From the NCBI GenBank assembly GCA_020073465.1, contig JAIQFC010000027.1, forward strand, positions 1-64,000: a DNA stretch of 64,000 nt, read 5' to 3'. The notes beneath the pieces are model-generated. The model had not been told where the DNA came from and did no database searches. It saw only the letters and a program-made list of their open reading frames with translations. A program made the position numbers and the translations under genes. The stretch comes from Terriglobia bacterium (GTDB taxonomy: Bacteria; Acidobacteriota; Terriglobia; Terriglobales; Acidobacteriaceae). This document shows, piece after piece, positions 26,664 through 35,763 of this stretch (the first letter of the stretch is position 1; each line of letters starts with the position of its first letter).

Positions 26664-27914
26664 CTACGGTTGCCCGAACATGCGGCTGCCGGCCGCGATG
26701 TCGGCCTCCTGAATGATGATAGCGTCGGCAGTCTCGATCGCTTTGAGTGGGATCGGGTTGCAGCCTCCGGCGGTACCCACTGACTGCGGGTTGATGGGGG
26801 CGGCGCAGTTTTTGCAGATGACACCATTCGCGCTCTTGTAGAAGCCGACCGCACCGCAGATTTCACAGGCGTCGAAGACTGTGGCGATCTTGCCGTCGGG
26901 CTTGCGATACAGCCAGAAGCGAACGGGAATGCCGTTCTCCTGTGCCAGGAAGCGGTGCAGGTCACCGTCCAAGACCTGCGCGAGCGGAATCTTCACTTGG
27001 CCGTTAATGAATGTGACCTCGGCAGCCGGAGAAAGAGCGCTCACGCTCTTGGTGTAGATGAACTCAGCCGTCACCAGCGCGATAAACACGAACGAGAAGG
27101 TGTAGACCGAGGCCATCCACAGGCGCTCGCGCCGGGCGCTCCAGGCGGCCTTGCGGCGTTCAGCGGGGGAAGCGGCGTCCACGACCGGTTCGCGGCGCTT
27201 GGCGTCAAACAGCACCATCAGCGCGGCCAGGGCGAAAATCGTCACAAAGAAGAACAAGTCATTCCGGACGATGGGTCCGATGATCGCCATCTCACGCCGG
27301 GACGAGGGAATGACGCCACTCTCCGACAGTTCGTGCAGCCCGGCGATTACCAACTGTGCCGCCACCAGGAACAAGATGGCGGTCGTGACCCGGAAAAACT
27401 TCTGCAAGTTGATGCGCACGCTGCCCTTGACGAACATCACCCCGAAGGCAATGGCTGCCAGCACTCCGAGCACCGTGCCGAGGAAGCTCATCAGCTCCGT
27501 GGAGTTCAGGGAAACAGCGGAAAGGATCAGAACGGTTTCGGCGCCCTCGCGCAGGACCATCAGAAAGATGAAAATGAACAAGCCGAACCAGGCATCGTTA
27601 CCGGCCAGCAGACCGACCTTACCTTCAATGTCCCCTTTCAGCTTGCGGCCGGTCTTCATCATGAAGATGACCATGGTGATGACGAAGAAGGCGGCAACCA
27701 GCATGATCCAGCCTTCAAAAACGTCCTCATTGAGGTGGGTGCGGGAGATGACGACGGCCACCGCAATGCTGCCCAGGAAGGCGGCAACCAGTGCGGCGTA
27801 GACCGTCTTGCGGAGCTCGGCGCGGCCAATCTTGGCCAGATAGGCCAGCGTGATGCCGACGATCAGGGCGGCTTCGACGCCTTCGCGGAGCGTAATGATG
27901 AAGGCCTGGAGCAT
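26664..27914 (-). CDS. FTR1-family iron permease fused to a DUF2318 domain
   Basis: Residues 1-285 form an FTR1/EfeU-type permease of about seven membrane segments with the two iron-binding motifs REGVE (10-14) and REGAE (122-126). Residues about 290-416 match DUF2318, with cysteines at 350, 353, 367, 370 and 385 (CEIC ... CKNC), suggesting a bound metal or redox centre outside the membrane. In Campylobacter and Bordetella-type systems FTR1 and DUF2318 are encoded separately next to P19/FetP; no P19-like cupredoxin is found here. It is the first gene of a four-gene operon. A Fur-box-like palindrome lies 22 nt upstream. Confidence 0.9.
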   Translation of the reverse strand: MLQAFIITLREGVEAALIVGITLAYLAKIGRAELRKTVYAALVAAFLGSIAVAVVISRTHLNEDVFEGWIMLVAAFFVITMVIFMMKTGRKLKGDIEGKVGLLAGNDAWFGLFIFIFLMVLREGAETVLILSAVSLNSTELMSFLGTVLGVLAAIAFGVMFVKGSVRINLQKFFRVTTAILFLVAAQLVIAGLHELSESGVIPSSRREMAIIGPIVRNDLFFFVTIFALAALMVLFDAKRREPVVDAASPAERRKAAWSARRERLWMASVYTFSFVFIALVTAEFIYTKSVSALSPAAEVTFINGQVKIPLAQVLDGDLHRFLAQENGIPVRFWLYRKPDGKIATVFDACEICGAVGFYKSANGVICKNCAAPINPQSVGTAGGCNPIPLKAIETADAIIIQEADIAAGSRMFGQP

Positions 27915-27935
27915 TTCAGGGGCGTCCCGTCATTT

Positions 27936-27950
27936 TGAAAATGAATTTCA
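27936..27950 (-). promoter_or_regulatory. Fur-box-like palindrome upstream of FTR1
   Basis: TGAAAAT-G-AATTTCA is a 7-1-7 inverted repeat with 6 of 7 matching positions, embedded in an AT-rich run (27931-27957) of repeated GAAATT units unlike the GC-rich surroundings. Fur sites have this 7-1-7 form. It could equally be the target of the DtxR-like domain encoded at the end of the operon. Confidence 0.55.
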
Positions 27951-28012
27951 ATTTCAACTTCAAGGATATGCCGCGGGCGGCAGGGCAGTCAATCCACGGC
28001 CTCACAACGGGG

Positions 28013-28028
28013 TGTGATTGGGATCACG
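28013..28028. promoter_or_regulatory. CRP/FNR-like site
   Basis: TGTGA-N6-TCACG, with GTGAT/ATCAC perfectly inverted, matches the CRP/FNR family consensus. It lies in the 820-nt gap 27915-28734. The regulated gene is unclear: FTR1 starts about 100 nt away on the minus strand. Confidence 0.4.
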
Positions 28029-28410
28029 CTGCAAGATTCGCGGCTTGGGCTGCTATTTGGTGCAGTGAGAGGGTTTGGACAGCCAGATGGTGCTTGAGGT
28101 TTTTGGTGAGTGCTCTGGCGTATATCGACAGTCAATCGGAGCGCCGCTGAATGCCCGCAATATGCATCCGAAAGCTGCTTTACATGCCATAAGGGGAGGG
28201 CCGTCCAACCTCCTTCTCACGGCACACACAAGGTGCTGCATCCGGACATCGTCACGGGTGTCTTTGACGTCTACGTCGATACTCAGCGACGACCTCGCGG
28301 CGCGCGACCATGGCTGGAGCGAATAGTTACCCCCTCGCACACGGCAAGTGAGTGCACGGCCAGAGAACTGGTCCGGGAGCTCATCTCCATCTAAAGCACT
28401 ACTCCTTTAC

Positions 28411-28426
28411 GGTGACCAACATCACA
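28411..28426. promoter_or_regulatory. Second CRP/FNR-like site
   Basis: GGTGA-CCAACA-TCACA is a GTGA-N6-TCAC inverted repeat about 310 nt upstream of the propeller lipoprotein gene. The remainder of the gap has no supported gene. Confidence 0.35.
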
Positions 28427-28734
28427 GACAGTAGGTCGATGTTGCGGTACAAACAGCGCGTTAGCCTCTCCGAACGAGCAACACTCCCAGCACCGCCGGA
28501 GTGTACCCTCCCGCCGAGGCAGCATTCGCCGTCCAAGCAGGGTGCGCGTATGAGAAAGCCGCGCTCCGCCCTCGAACTTCCTCTACTTCCGGGCGTCGGT
28601 GGTGATTCGCACACCGCCCTTCGTCGAACGACCACTCCGCCGTTGGCGCTTACGAATCTTCTGCGAAGTCCAGTTGCTAGCCCAATTTCTTCACCTAAAC
28701 AAAAAAAATGGCCTCAAGCGGAAAGGAGTTCATC

Positions 28735-31700
28735 ATGCTCGAGAGGCTCAGGATCTACGCACTGGTTCTCCTTATCGGCATTTTAGTCTGTACAAGTGGG
28801 TGCGGGGGGGGCGGTGGCAGTAGTCCGCCACCGACGAACAACAACCCGGTTCCCACAGTCAGTTCCATATCTCCGAGCAACGTGATGGCAGGCAACGCGG
28901 CCATCACTGTGGATGTCACGGGCTCCAACTTCATCTCCTCATCCGTATGCAAATGGAGCGGATACAACCGAACCACGACCTTTGTGAGCAGCACGAAGCT
29001 GCAAGTAGCACTTCCTGAGACTGACTTCGCGACGGCCGGGACATGGCAGATGACCGTGGTCAACCCCGCGCCTGGCGGAGGAACGTCCAACGCTGTGACT
29101 TTCGCAGTCAACAATCCCACTCCCGTGCTCAGTTCGCTCTCCTCGACCAGCACGCTTGTGGGGAGTAGCGCTTTCTCGTTAACGGTCGCTGGTTCGAGTT
29201 TTGTTTCGGGTTCGGTCGTGCAATGGAATGGAAGCAGCCGTACGACCACGTTTGTAAGCGCGACCCAGCTAACCGCAGCTATCACGGCCAACGATCTTGC
29301 GACGGCCGGAACCGCACAGGTGCAGGTGATGAATCCTGCTCCCGGCGGAGGCACATCGAACGCCCTCACATTCAGCATCAACAATCCCGTGCCCCAGCTT
29401 GCTACGCTCCTACCTGCAAACGTCACCGCTGGCTCAGCTGCCTTCACATTGACGGTGAACGGCACGCTGTTCGCAGTGGGCGCGGTGGTGCAGTGGAACG
29501 GAACCGACCTCACAACAACCGCGGTAAGCGCTACGCAGTTGCAGGCAACGATTAGCACTGCCGCCATCACTGCCGCCGGCACGGCTTCCGTAACTGTGTT
29601 CAACCCCGGCCCGGGCGGCGGAACGTCCAACGCGCTGACCTTCACTATCAATCCGCCCACCATTGTTGGGTTCGCGTATGTGGCGGGCGCTGCGGGCTCC
29701 AACCGGATCTACTCCTTCACCATGGATCAGAGCGGCCACCTGCGCAATACCGGCTATAGGATGGCGTCCTATGGAACCCCCTATGGACTCGTGATGGCGC
29801 CTTCGAAGAAGTATCTCTATGTCATCACTATTGCCGGGTACTCCCTGGGCGCAGTCGCCGCTTACAGCAGTGACCCAACTACCGGCACACTAACCCCGCT
29901 GGCTGGCCCAGACGTGTTTACGGACGTTGATCCTCGCTATCCTGCGATTGATCCCGCCGGGAAGTTCCTCTTTGTGCCCAATTACGGCAGCCACACCATC
30001 TCTGTGTATTCGATTGACTCCTCCACGGGTGCGCTCACGCAGGTGTCCGGCTCACCGTTCGCGGCTGGTGCAGGACCAGTCCAAGCGATCGTGGACCCTT
30101 CCGGTAAATATCTCTACGTTACCAACGAGTACACCGATGATGTAGGAGCCTACAGCATCAACTCCACGACTGGAGCGCTGACCGCGATTGCAGGTTCTCC
30201 ATTCCCCGCGGGCAACGAGCCTCAGAGAGCCAGCTTGGACATCTCCGGAAAGTTCCTTTACGTGGTCAATCACCAGTCCAACAATCTCTCTGCGTTTGCG
30301 ATCAACCCGGCGAACGGGGTTCTGACCGCCATTCCCGGATCACCCTTCGCCACCGGGTGGTACCCCGATGACGTCACACCCCATCCCTCCGGAAAGTTTT
30401 TGTACGTGGCGGACATGGGTTACAACAACGCTACGGGCGGGGACATCGTCACCTACAACATCAACGGCACGACCGGGGTACTGACAGCGGTTGGCCCGGC
30501 CGTTCCTGCGGATGTAGCGATGTGGTTCATCCGGGTGGATTCCTCGGGCAAGCATCTCTACGGGGTCAGCCTGGGCACCAATGAGATGTCCACGTTTGAT
30601 CTCAACGCCACAACCGGTGTGCCGACCCTCGCGGAGAAACCGTTCCGCACAGAGTCGGGCGTTGCGATCGCTCTTCTACCCGCGACCAAGCCTGCCACCT
30701 ATACTCCGAAGTTCGCCTACACCGCGAACGCTGTTTCCAACAATGCGTCCGCCTTTGCCATTGACTCAGCGGTGGGATCGCTGAGCCCAATCGCCGGTTC
30801 TCCTTTTGCAGCTGGAACCGGACCGTCAATGCTGGCCGCCGACTCGGCCGCCCGGTTCCTTTATGTGACTAATCCCACGGTGAACCGGCTGCTCGGCTTC
30901 AGGGCAGACCCCACCACCGGGGCACTTACGGCAGTGCCGGGTTCGCCTTTCAGCACGGGGACATATCCGGCAGCGGTCGGCGTTGAACCGGCAGGCCGAT
31001 ATGCGTATGTGGCCAACAAGAACGACAACACGATTTCCGCCTACACCATTGACTCGTCCACCGGGACCTTGACGCCCATCCCGTTGAGCATCGTGTCGGG
31101 ACTGGGGCAAGGCCCGACTTCGGTGGTTATGGATCCGGCGGGGATGTTCTTCTACGTGGTCAACTCTGCGTCCGACAACATCTCCGGGTTTAGCATTGAC
31201 CCCTCGTCGGGTTACCCGGTGTACACCAACCTTTCACCCTACGCGTCCCCTGCCGCACCCGGCGCCGGGCTGATTGTTCCGAGTGCGCGGTTCCTCTATG
31301 TTCTCCATCCCAACTCAAACACCATATCCGGATATTCCATTCTGGGGTTCAGTGGCGAGTTGACTGCCATTGCGAGTTCGCCATTTACCACAGGTTTGAA
31401 ACCAGTTGCCTTGGCAACGGATCCGTTCGGCAAGTACCTTTACGTGGCGCACGGACAGTCGGGCGAGATTTGGGGCTACTCAATTGACAACTTGAGCGGG
31501 GAACTCACACCGGTGAGCGGTTCGCCATTCACCACCGGCGCGACTGCGAATGCAGCCCTGGCGGTGGATACCTCAGGAAAGTTTCTCTATGTTCAGGGAA
31601 CGTCGTCGCCCAATCTCGACGCGTTTCTCGCCGTTTCCAGCATTGACCCGGCAACCGGCAACCTTACGGCGGCAACAGGCACGTCCCCGGCTACGGGTCG

Positions 31701-31740
31701 AGGCGCCAGTTCCGTCCTGACGACCGGCAAGATTCAATAG
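28735..31740 (+). CDS. Secreted lipoprotein with IPT/TIG repeats and lactonase-type beta-propeller
   Basis: I chose ATG 28735 because GAAAGGAG lies 6 nt upstream. The roughly 1000-residue protein starts with a membrane signal and a lipobox-like TSGC followed by a Gly/Ser/Pro linker. Three tandem IPT/TIG (Ig-like) repeats of about 90 residues follow (about 30-300), each ending in [10 protein letters not shown]. The rest holds many repeats of about 45-50 residues with the pattern Ser-Gly-Lys-Phe-Leu-Tyr-Val and TGALT, typical of YVTN/lactonase-like propellers, enough for two rings. Such surface proteins are common in acidobacteria; enzymatic lactonase activity is not implied. Confidence 0.85.
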   Translation: MLERLRIYALVLLIGILVCTSGCGGGGGSSPPPTNNNPVPTVSSISPSNVMAGNAAITVDVTGSNFISSSVCKWSGYNRTTTFVSSTKLQVALPETDFATAGTWQMTVVNPAPGGGTSNAVTFAVNNPTPVLSSLSSTSTLVGSSAFSLTVAGSSFVSGSVVQWNGSSRTTTFVSATQLTAAITANDLATAGTAQVQVMNPAPGGGTSNALTFSINNPVPQLATLLPANVTAGSAAFTLTVNGTLFAVGAVVQWNGTDLTTTAVSATQLQATISTAAITAAGTASVTVFNPGPGGGTSNALTFTINPPTIVGFAYVAGAAGSNRIYSFTMDQSGHLRNTGYRMASYGTPYGLVMAPSKKYLYVITIAGYSLGAVAAYSSDPTTGTLTPLAGPDVFTDVDPRYPAIDPAGKFLFVPNYGSHTISVYSIDSSTGALTQVSGSPFAAGAGPVQAIVDPSGKYLYVTNEYTDDVGAYSINSTTGALTAIAGSPFPAGNEPQRASLDISGKFLYVVNHQSNNLSAFAINPANGVLTAIPGSPFATGWYPDDVTPHPSGKFLYVADMGYNNATGGDIVTYNINGTTGVLTAVGPAVPADVAMWFIRVDSSGKHLYGVSLGTNEMSTFDLNATTGVPTLAEKPFRTESGVAIALLPATKPATYTPKFAYTANAVSNNASAFAIDSAVGSLSPIAGSPFAAGTGPSMLAADSAARFLYVTNPTVNRLLGFRADPTTGALTAVPGSPFSTGTYPAAVGVEPAGRYAYVANKNDNTISAYTIDSSTGTLTPIPLSIVSGLGQGPTSVVMDPAGMFFYVVNSASDNISGFSIDPSSGYPVYTNLSPYASPAAPGAGLIVPSARFLYVLHPNSNTISGYSILGFSGELTAIASSPFTTGLKPVALATDPFGKYLYVAHGQSGEIWGYSIDNLSGELTPVSGSPFTTGATANAALAVDTSGKFLYVQGTSSPNLDAFLAVSSIDPATGNLTAATGTSPATGRGASSVLTTGKIQ

Positions 31741-31936
31741 CCGAGGATGATTGGGGAAGTGGAGCGCGTCACGTCGACTCCAGCGCGGTTATCAACTTAG
31801 GCGGAGCGCCTGCGAAGCATTGGATTGGCCACGTTGATTCTCTATTCCACTTTGAAGTAGGGGTCAACCTATGGAGCCACTGAAAACTTGCGGGCGCTCC
31901 GACAATGAGCGAGGACTGCTGCTTAATCGGGCAGGG

Positions 31937-32101
31937 TCATTGAATTGAACTGGCGGCGGACGAGAATGCGTTGCTCGCACTGGTTCCGATCAGGCGAATG
32001 GTGCCAACCACCAATACCAGAATAACGGCCAACATTACCGCATACTCGGCGATGTCCTGGCCCTCGTCGTGCTGCCACAACTGGCGAAGAGAGTAACTCA
32101 T
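31937..32101 (-). CDS. Flp/Fap-type IVb pilin
   Basis: The ATG at 32101 (MSYSLRQLWQHDEGQDIAEYA) is preferred: AGAGGTG lies upstream, and the protein is then 54 residues, the Flp size. It has the GQDIAEYAVMLAVI motif, where the conserved Glu starts the hydrophobic helix after a prepilin-peptidase site. Flp pilins assemble into Tad pili. No tad/cpa genes are in the window, so this is an orphan copy here. Confidence 0.85.
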   Translation of the reverse strand: MSYSLRQLWQHDEGQDIAEYAVMLAVILVLVVGTIRLIGTSASNAFSSAASSIQ

Positions 32102-32198
32102 TGTTCGCACCTCTTTCCCACAGCGTGATTCTAAGCCCAACTCACGCCAGAGAAAAACCTCGCGACGTCCAAGGAGTAACTGTCGTAACCGGGCGATG

Positions 32199-32238
32199 AC
32201 ACTCATTGAGAAACGGCCCGACCTCGGTCAATGAGTGT
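32199..32238. promoter_or_regulatory. Long inverted repeat upstream of the pilin gene
   Basis: ACACTCATTGA (32199-32209) and TCAATGAGTGT (32228-32238) are perfect 11-bp arms with an 18-nt spacer, about 100 nt upstream of the pilin start. It may be an operator or a hairpin. The remainder of the 367-nt gap 32102-32468 shows no gene. Confidence 0.55.
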
Positions 32239-32468
32239 AATCGCGCTACTTCACCAACTATTGCATCAGTTCCGGATTGGGCGACTATCCGGACGGAGGC
32301 AACCGGAAGCATTGCTACTCCACAGCGCGGTCAAATCCACATGAATCTGTTCAGCTCCGGCGTTGTCACGCTAGCGGTCCTGGCTGCCGATCCCCCGTCG
32401 TATTACGAGGATCCGGAAGTAAGCAGCACAGACGCAAAGGCATAGTTGACGAAACCGTGCGGTCACAC

Positions 32469-33155
32469 TCACAGCCGCTTCAGGAACGCATTGGCTTGCG
32501 CCAGGTGAGGGAAGAGCTTCTCTTCTGCCTGGAACTCGGCGGAGTGCACACAGCGGCGGCTCCCTCGCAGTTTCACCGGGTGTTTCAGGTGGAGCATCTC
32601 GTGATAGACGATGTATTCCACCGCGTAGCGCGGAACTGCGGCATGGTCAAAAATGCGGCTGATGATGATGGCGTTGTGGGCGGGATCGTAGTGGCCGAGG
32701 ATGCGCCGAGTGCGGGTCTGGCTCCAACTCATGCGCGGACGAGCCAGAAGGCCGTGGAAGAAGCGCGAGTTCAAGTCCTCGAAGACGGAGTCGAGATCGT
32801 AGAAGTGTCCTTGCGGAGGACGCAGCCGCTTACGTCCCCGCATCTGGCGCACCAAGTGAGCCTTCTGAACAATCTCGTAACTGGCGACGTACCTGCGGTA
32901 TCGTGTGGCATGCGAGCGGTCAATCGGCCTGCGATACATCTTGGCCAGGAGGATGTGAGCAATCGCACGCAACACCGTCTCCGGAGCCCCTTCCAGCAAG
33001 TCCGAGAGTCGTACCAGGAGACGACCCTCGCGTAACCGGATCGTGTTGTTGACGTTGGCGAAGGCGAAGAATTCAATTCTCAGCTCAGGCAGGGAAGAGG
33101 CCGGGCGGAGCTGCCGGTAGGTTTCCTGGAAGATTTCAAGCAGGCCTTCACGCAC
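32469..33155 (-). CDS. SprT-like zinc metalloprotein
   Basis: The 228-residue protein has a C-terminal metalloprotease motif HEMLH (185-189) within VYHEMLHLKHP, and a further likely ligand His204. The spacing fits SprT/WLM-like or M48-type domains. The N-terminal half is helical and basic and has no known motif. No signal peptide or membrane segment is seen, so it is cytoplasmic. Substrates are unknown; some SprT relatives act on DNA-protein crosslinks. Confidence 0.75.
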   Translation of the reverse strand: MREGLLEIFQETYRQLRPASSLPELRIEFFAFANVNNTIRLREGRLLVRLSDLLEGAPETVLRAIAHILLAKMYRRPIDRSHATRYRRYVASYEIVQKAHLVRQMRGRKRLRPPQGHFYDLDSVFEDLNSRFFHGLLARPRMSWSQTRTRRILGHYDPAHNAIIISRIFDHAAVPRYAVEYIVYHEMLHLKHPVKLRGSRRCVHSAEFQAEEKLFPHLAQANAFLKRL

Positions 33156-33291
33156 GGTGAGGGTAGATTAGCACGGGACAGGTCGGTCTTCGGTGGTCCT
33201 AGGCCTTAGGAGTGAGACTCATGAGTCGTCCCATGACCCGCAACACCTGAAACTCCAAGACCTAAGACCTAAGGCCCGCCCAAGACCTTAT

Positions 33292-33858
33292 TCATTCTGG
33301 ACTGCCGCTGTTTTTCGCGTGCGCTTTCAACTTCTTGTTCTTCGCTGCATCTTCCTGATCGGCAAGCAGCTTGCGATGGTCTTCAGCGGATGTGTCCAGC
33401 GTGTCGAGCGCGTTGCTGAGAACGAATTCGTACTGCTTCGCCTCATCCGTTGGCACGTCGGCCGCGTCCTTCAGCGCGCGGAGCTTGGCCTGGAGCTCGG
33501 CGTCCGCTTCGATCACGTTCTTGAGCGGCTTGCGAATGTCGTCCTTGCGTTCGACGTAGGTGTCAAGATTGTCGTTAAGTTCGTCGTAGATGAGCAGGAA
33601 ATCGTCGAGCATGTCGTGCGTCTTCTGTGCGCGGCCCTTCGTCTTGGGGTCATTCCTCATCTGCTCGAGTTTGACCAGACGGTCCCGCGCGAATTGGACA
33701 TAGAGCTTCAGGCGCTGCTGCGGTTCCCAACTGGCGTCCCGAACCTGGTCAATTTCAGCCTGAGTGAGGGGATCGCGATGCCGCTGGGCGTGTAACCCCC
33801 CAGTCAGGGCCAGCAAGCAACCGCCCACCAGACACACAAGCCCAAGGGCTTTCTTCAT
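33292..33858 (-). CDS. Secreted helical protein, function unknown (paralogue of the upstream gene)
   Basis: A signal peptide (about 1-25, ending LHAQ) precedes 160 residues predicted to be almost all helix, with the segment PQQRLKLYVQFARDRLVKLEQM and a Lys/Ala-rich tail. The start overlaps the upstream gene stop by 4 nt. Its helix pattern resembles that of the preceding gene product, so the two look like paralogues. It is the last gene of an operon beginning with uvrA or the TPR gene. Confidence 0.75.
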   Translation of the reverse strand: MKKALGLVCLVGGCLLALTGGLHAQRHRDPLTQAEIDQVRDASWEPQQRLKLYVQFARDRLVKLEQMRNDPKTKGRAQKTHDMLDDFLLIYDELNDNLDTYVERKDDIRKPLKNVIEADAELQAKLRALKDAADVPTDEAKQYEFVLSNALDTLDTSAEDHRKLLADQEDAAKNKKLKAHAKNSGSPE

Positions 33859-34328
33859 TTGTCACCCTTCTTCGGGAACATTGCCAGCAACAGATCGTCC
33901 CGCACCCGTTCAAGTTTATTGATCGCATCCTGCACCGCTGGCTGCTCGTCGTGCGCCACGGCGTGTTTGATATCAGAGAGCTTGCGCGCCATCCTTCGCA
34001 CCGCGATTTCGGTCTGCTTCTGATGCTTCTTGGATTGAATCGAATAGTCGCGAGCCAACTCAGAGAATGCCACGACGTCGGTGAGCGTGGCCTGTGCCTT
34101 TTCGCTTTCCACCGCTGCGTAAAGTTTGTCCGCGGCATCGAGCTGGCGCTCGGCGATCTGCAGGCAGAGCTGGGGACGATCACCAATGCTGGCCGAAGAG
34201 AGGCGGGCTTTTAATTCTTCAGTGGTCGCCTCTTTGGCGCTAGCTCGGATAAGCACCGAGGAGGCCAGAGCTAGCGCAGCCGCCAGGATGACGGAACCAC
34301 GGGATCGATTTCTTGCGATACCCATCAC
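33855..34328 (-). CDS. Secreted helical protein, function unknown
   Basis: The 157-residue protein has a basic N-terminus and a hydrophobic signal segment (about 12-30, cleavage near ASAKEA), then a helical domain with RPQLCLQIAERQLDAADKLY. It overlaps the next gene by 4 nt and lies 16 nt after the TPR gene. A role with the TPR protein in the periplasm is inference from order alone. Confidence 0.75.
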   Translation of the reverse strand: MMGIARNRSRGSVILAAALALASSVLIRASAKEATTEELKARLSSASIGDRPQLCLQIAERQLDAADKLYAAVESEKAQATLTDVVAFSELARDYSIQSKKHQKQTEIAVRRMARKLSDIKHAVAHDEQPAVQDAINKLERVRDDLLLAMFPKKGDK

Positions 34329-34344
34329 TCAATTCTCACCCGAC

Positions 34345-35763
34345 TCACTTCTTCGGCTCAATCGCAATCAGCCGGTGCTTCGCCTGCCATTCCTGATCAG
34401 GATACTTTCCGTGGGCCGTATTGAGGAAGAGATGATAATTGGCCGAAGCCTGTTTGTAGTCGCGCAGATGATCCAGGGCAGAGGCCCGGAGAAAATACGT
34501 AATCGGAATCTCGGGCAGGAACTTGGCGCGGGCATCCAGCGCCTTGATGACCAGCGGATAGTCCTTGTTCTCACCGGCTGCAAAGGCGAGGTCACCGTAG
34601 GCCTCACCGAGATCCGGCTTGAGCTTCACGCTGATCAGGAATTCCTGCTGTGCTTCGACAAACTTCTTCTGCCGGAGCAGCGTCTGGCCGAAGCCGCGGC
34701 GGAGTTCGGCGTCGTTGGGATGAGCGGCGAGCAGTGTGCGGTAAACACCCTCGGCTTGCTCGTGTTTTCCTGCGGTTGAGTAGAGCTCCGCTAAGTCCCG
34801 CTGCACCGACTCGTCGGCGGGAGCCAGCTTCGCACCCGCTTCCAGTTCGGCGATGGCATCGTCATGCTTGCCTTCGGCCTCGAGTACGCGTCCCAGCTGT
34901 ACGTGAGCGGCTGGCTGGTCGGGATGCGCCGCAACCAGCTTGCGCAGATACTGCTCAGCCTCTGGGAAGCGGCGGCCCCGCATGTAGATATTCGCCAGTC
35001 CAGTCAAGGCATCCGAAGATGCGTCGAGAGCGAAGGCCTGTTTGTACTCCTGCTCCGCGTCGGCAAACTTGTTTTCCTGCTCGAGCAAGTGCCCAGCCCC
35101 GAGATGCGGCTCGACTTCTTTGGGCTGCAGGATTGCGGCCTGGTGGTAGGCCGTCAGGGCCTGCTCAAAATCGTGTTTCTCAAGCAGATGTGCCAGCGAA
35201 AGCCATGCCCGGTACTGACCTTCCGCGACATGGCTTGTGGGTTTGAGTTGGGTGGCGGCACGCAGGAACTGCTCAGCTTCCGGCTGCCCAGTTTTGGCCA
35301 GCTGCAACCCCAGGTTCAGATTCGATTCAAAGACATCGGGCTTCGCGGCCACAGACTTGCGGTAGGCTGCGATCGACTCCTCAACCTTGCCCAGCCCGTT
35401 TTTCACAAAACCCAGGTCAAACCACGCCACGTAGTTGGTCGGGTCACGATCCACCACTTTCTGCAGCAGGGGCTCGGCAGTGGCGTAGTCTTGCTTTTGA
35501 ATTGCCTCTTCCGCCTGCGCAAGTTCTGGAGCTGCAGCCTCTTTGAGCACCCTTGTGCGCCGGATCGTCCGGCTCGAGTTGGGTCCGGTCTTTTCGTGGA
35601 TCGTCTCAGTCGTCGAAGGAGACTGAGGAGAGGCTGCGGGCTGCGATGTTGATTGCGACGAAGGCGCCTGCTGCTGCCCATCCGCCGACTGGGAGCGCGC
35701 TCCCGCGCCCATGCAGGCCAACAGGACCAACAGCGGGGAAGCCAGGAATCTACGAGCGTCCAT
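34345..35763 (-). CDS. Secreted TPR-repeat protein
   Basis: The start at 35763 ([19 protein letters not shown]) gives a clean signal peptide; an in-frame ATG at 35787 is the alternative. A Ser/Gln-rich linker follows, then about ten tetratricopeptide repeats covering residues about 85-470, for example NYVAWFDLGFVKNGLGKVEES. Either start overlaps the end of uvrA (stop at 35750), so the genes are translationally linked. The partner is unknown. Confidence 0.88.
   Translation of the reverse strand: MDARRFLASPLLVLLACMGAGARSQSADGQQQAPSSQSTSQPAASPQSPSTTETIHEKTGPNSSRTIRRTRVLKEAAAPELAQAEEAIQKQDYATAEPLLQKVVDRDPTNYVAWFDLGFVKNGLGKVEESIAAYRKSVAAKPDVFESNLNLGLQLAKTGQPEAEQFLRAATQLKPTSHVAEGQYRAWLSLAHLLEKHDFEQALTAYHQAAILQPKEVEPHLGAGHLLEQENKFADAEQEYKQAFALDASSDALTGLANIYMRGRRFPEAEQYLRKLVAAHPDQPAAHVQLGRVLEAEGKHDDAIAELEAGAKLAPADESVQRDLAELYSTAGKHEQAEGVYRTLLAAHPNDAELRRGFGQTLLRQKKFVEAQQEFLISVKLKPDLGEAYGDLAFAAGENKDYPLVIKALDARAKFLPEIPITYFLRASALDHLRDYKQASANYHLFLNTAHGKYPDQEWQAKHRLIAIEPKK

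Noticed and set aside
28110..28394. Short frame with a CxxCH heme-like motif
   Set aside because: Not called as a gene: it has a weak GTG start, no ribosome site, and the motif could be chance. It is kept only as a low-interest finding.
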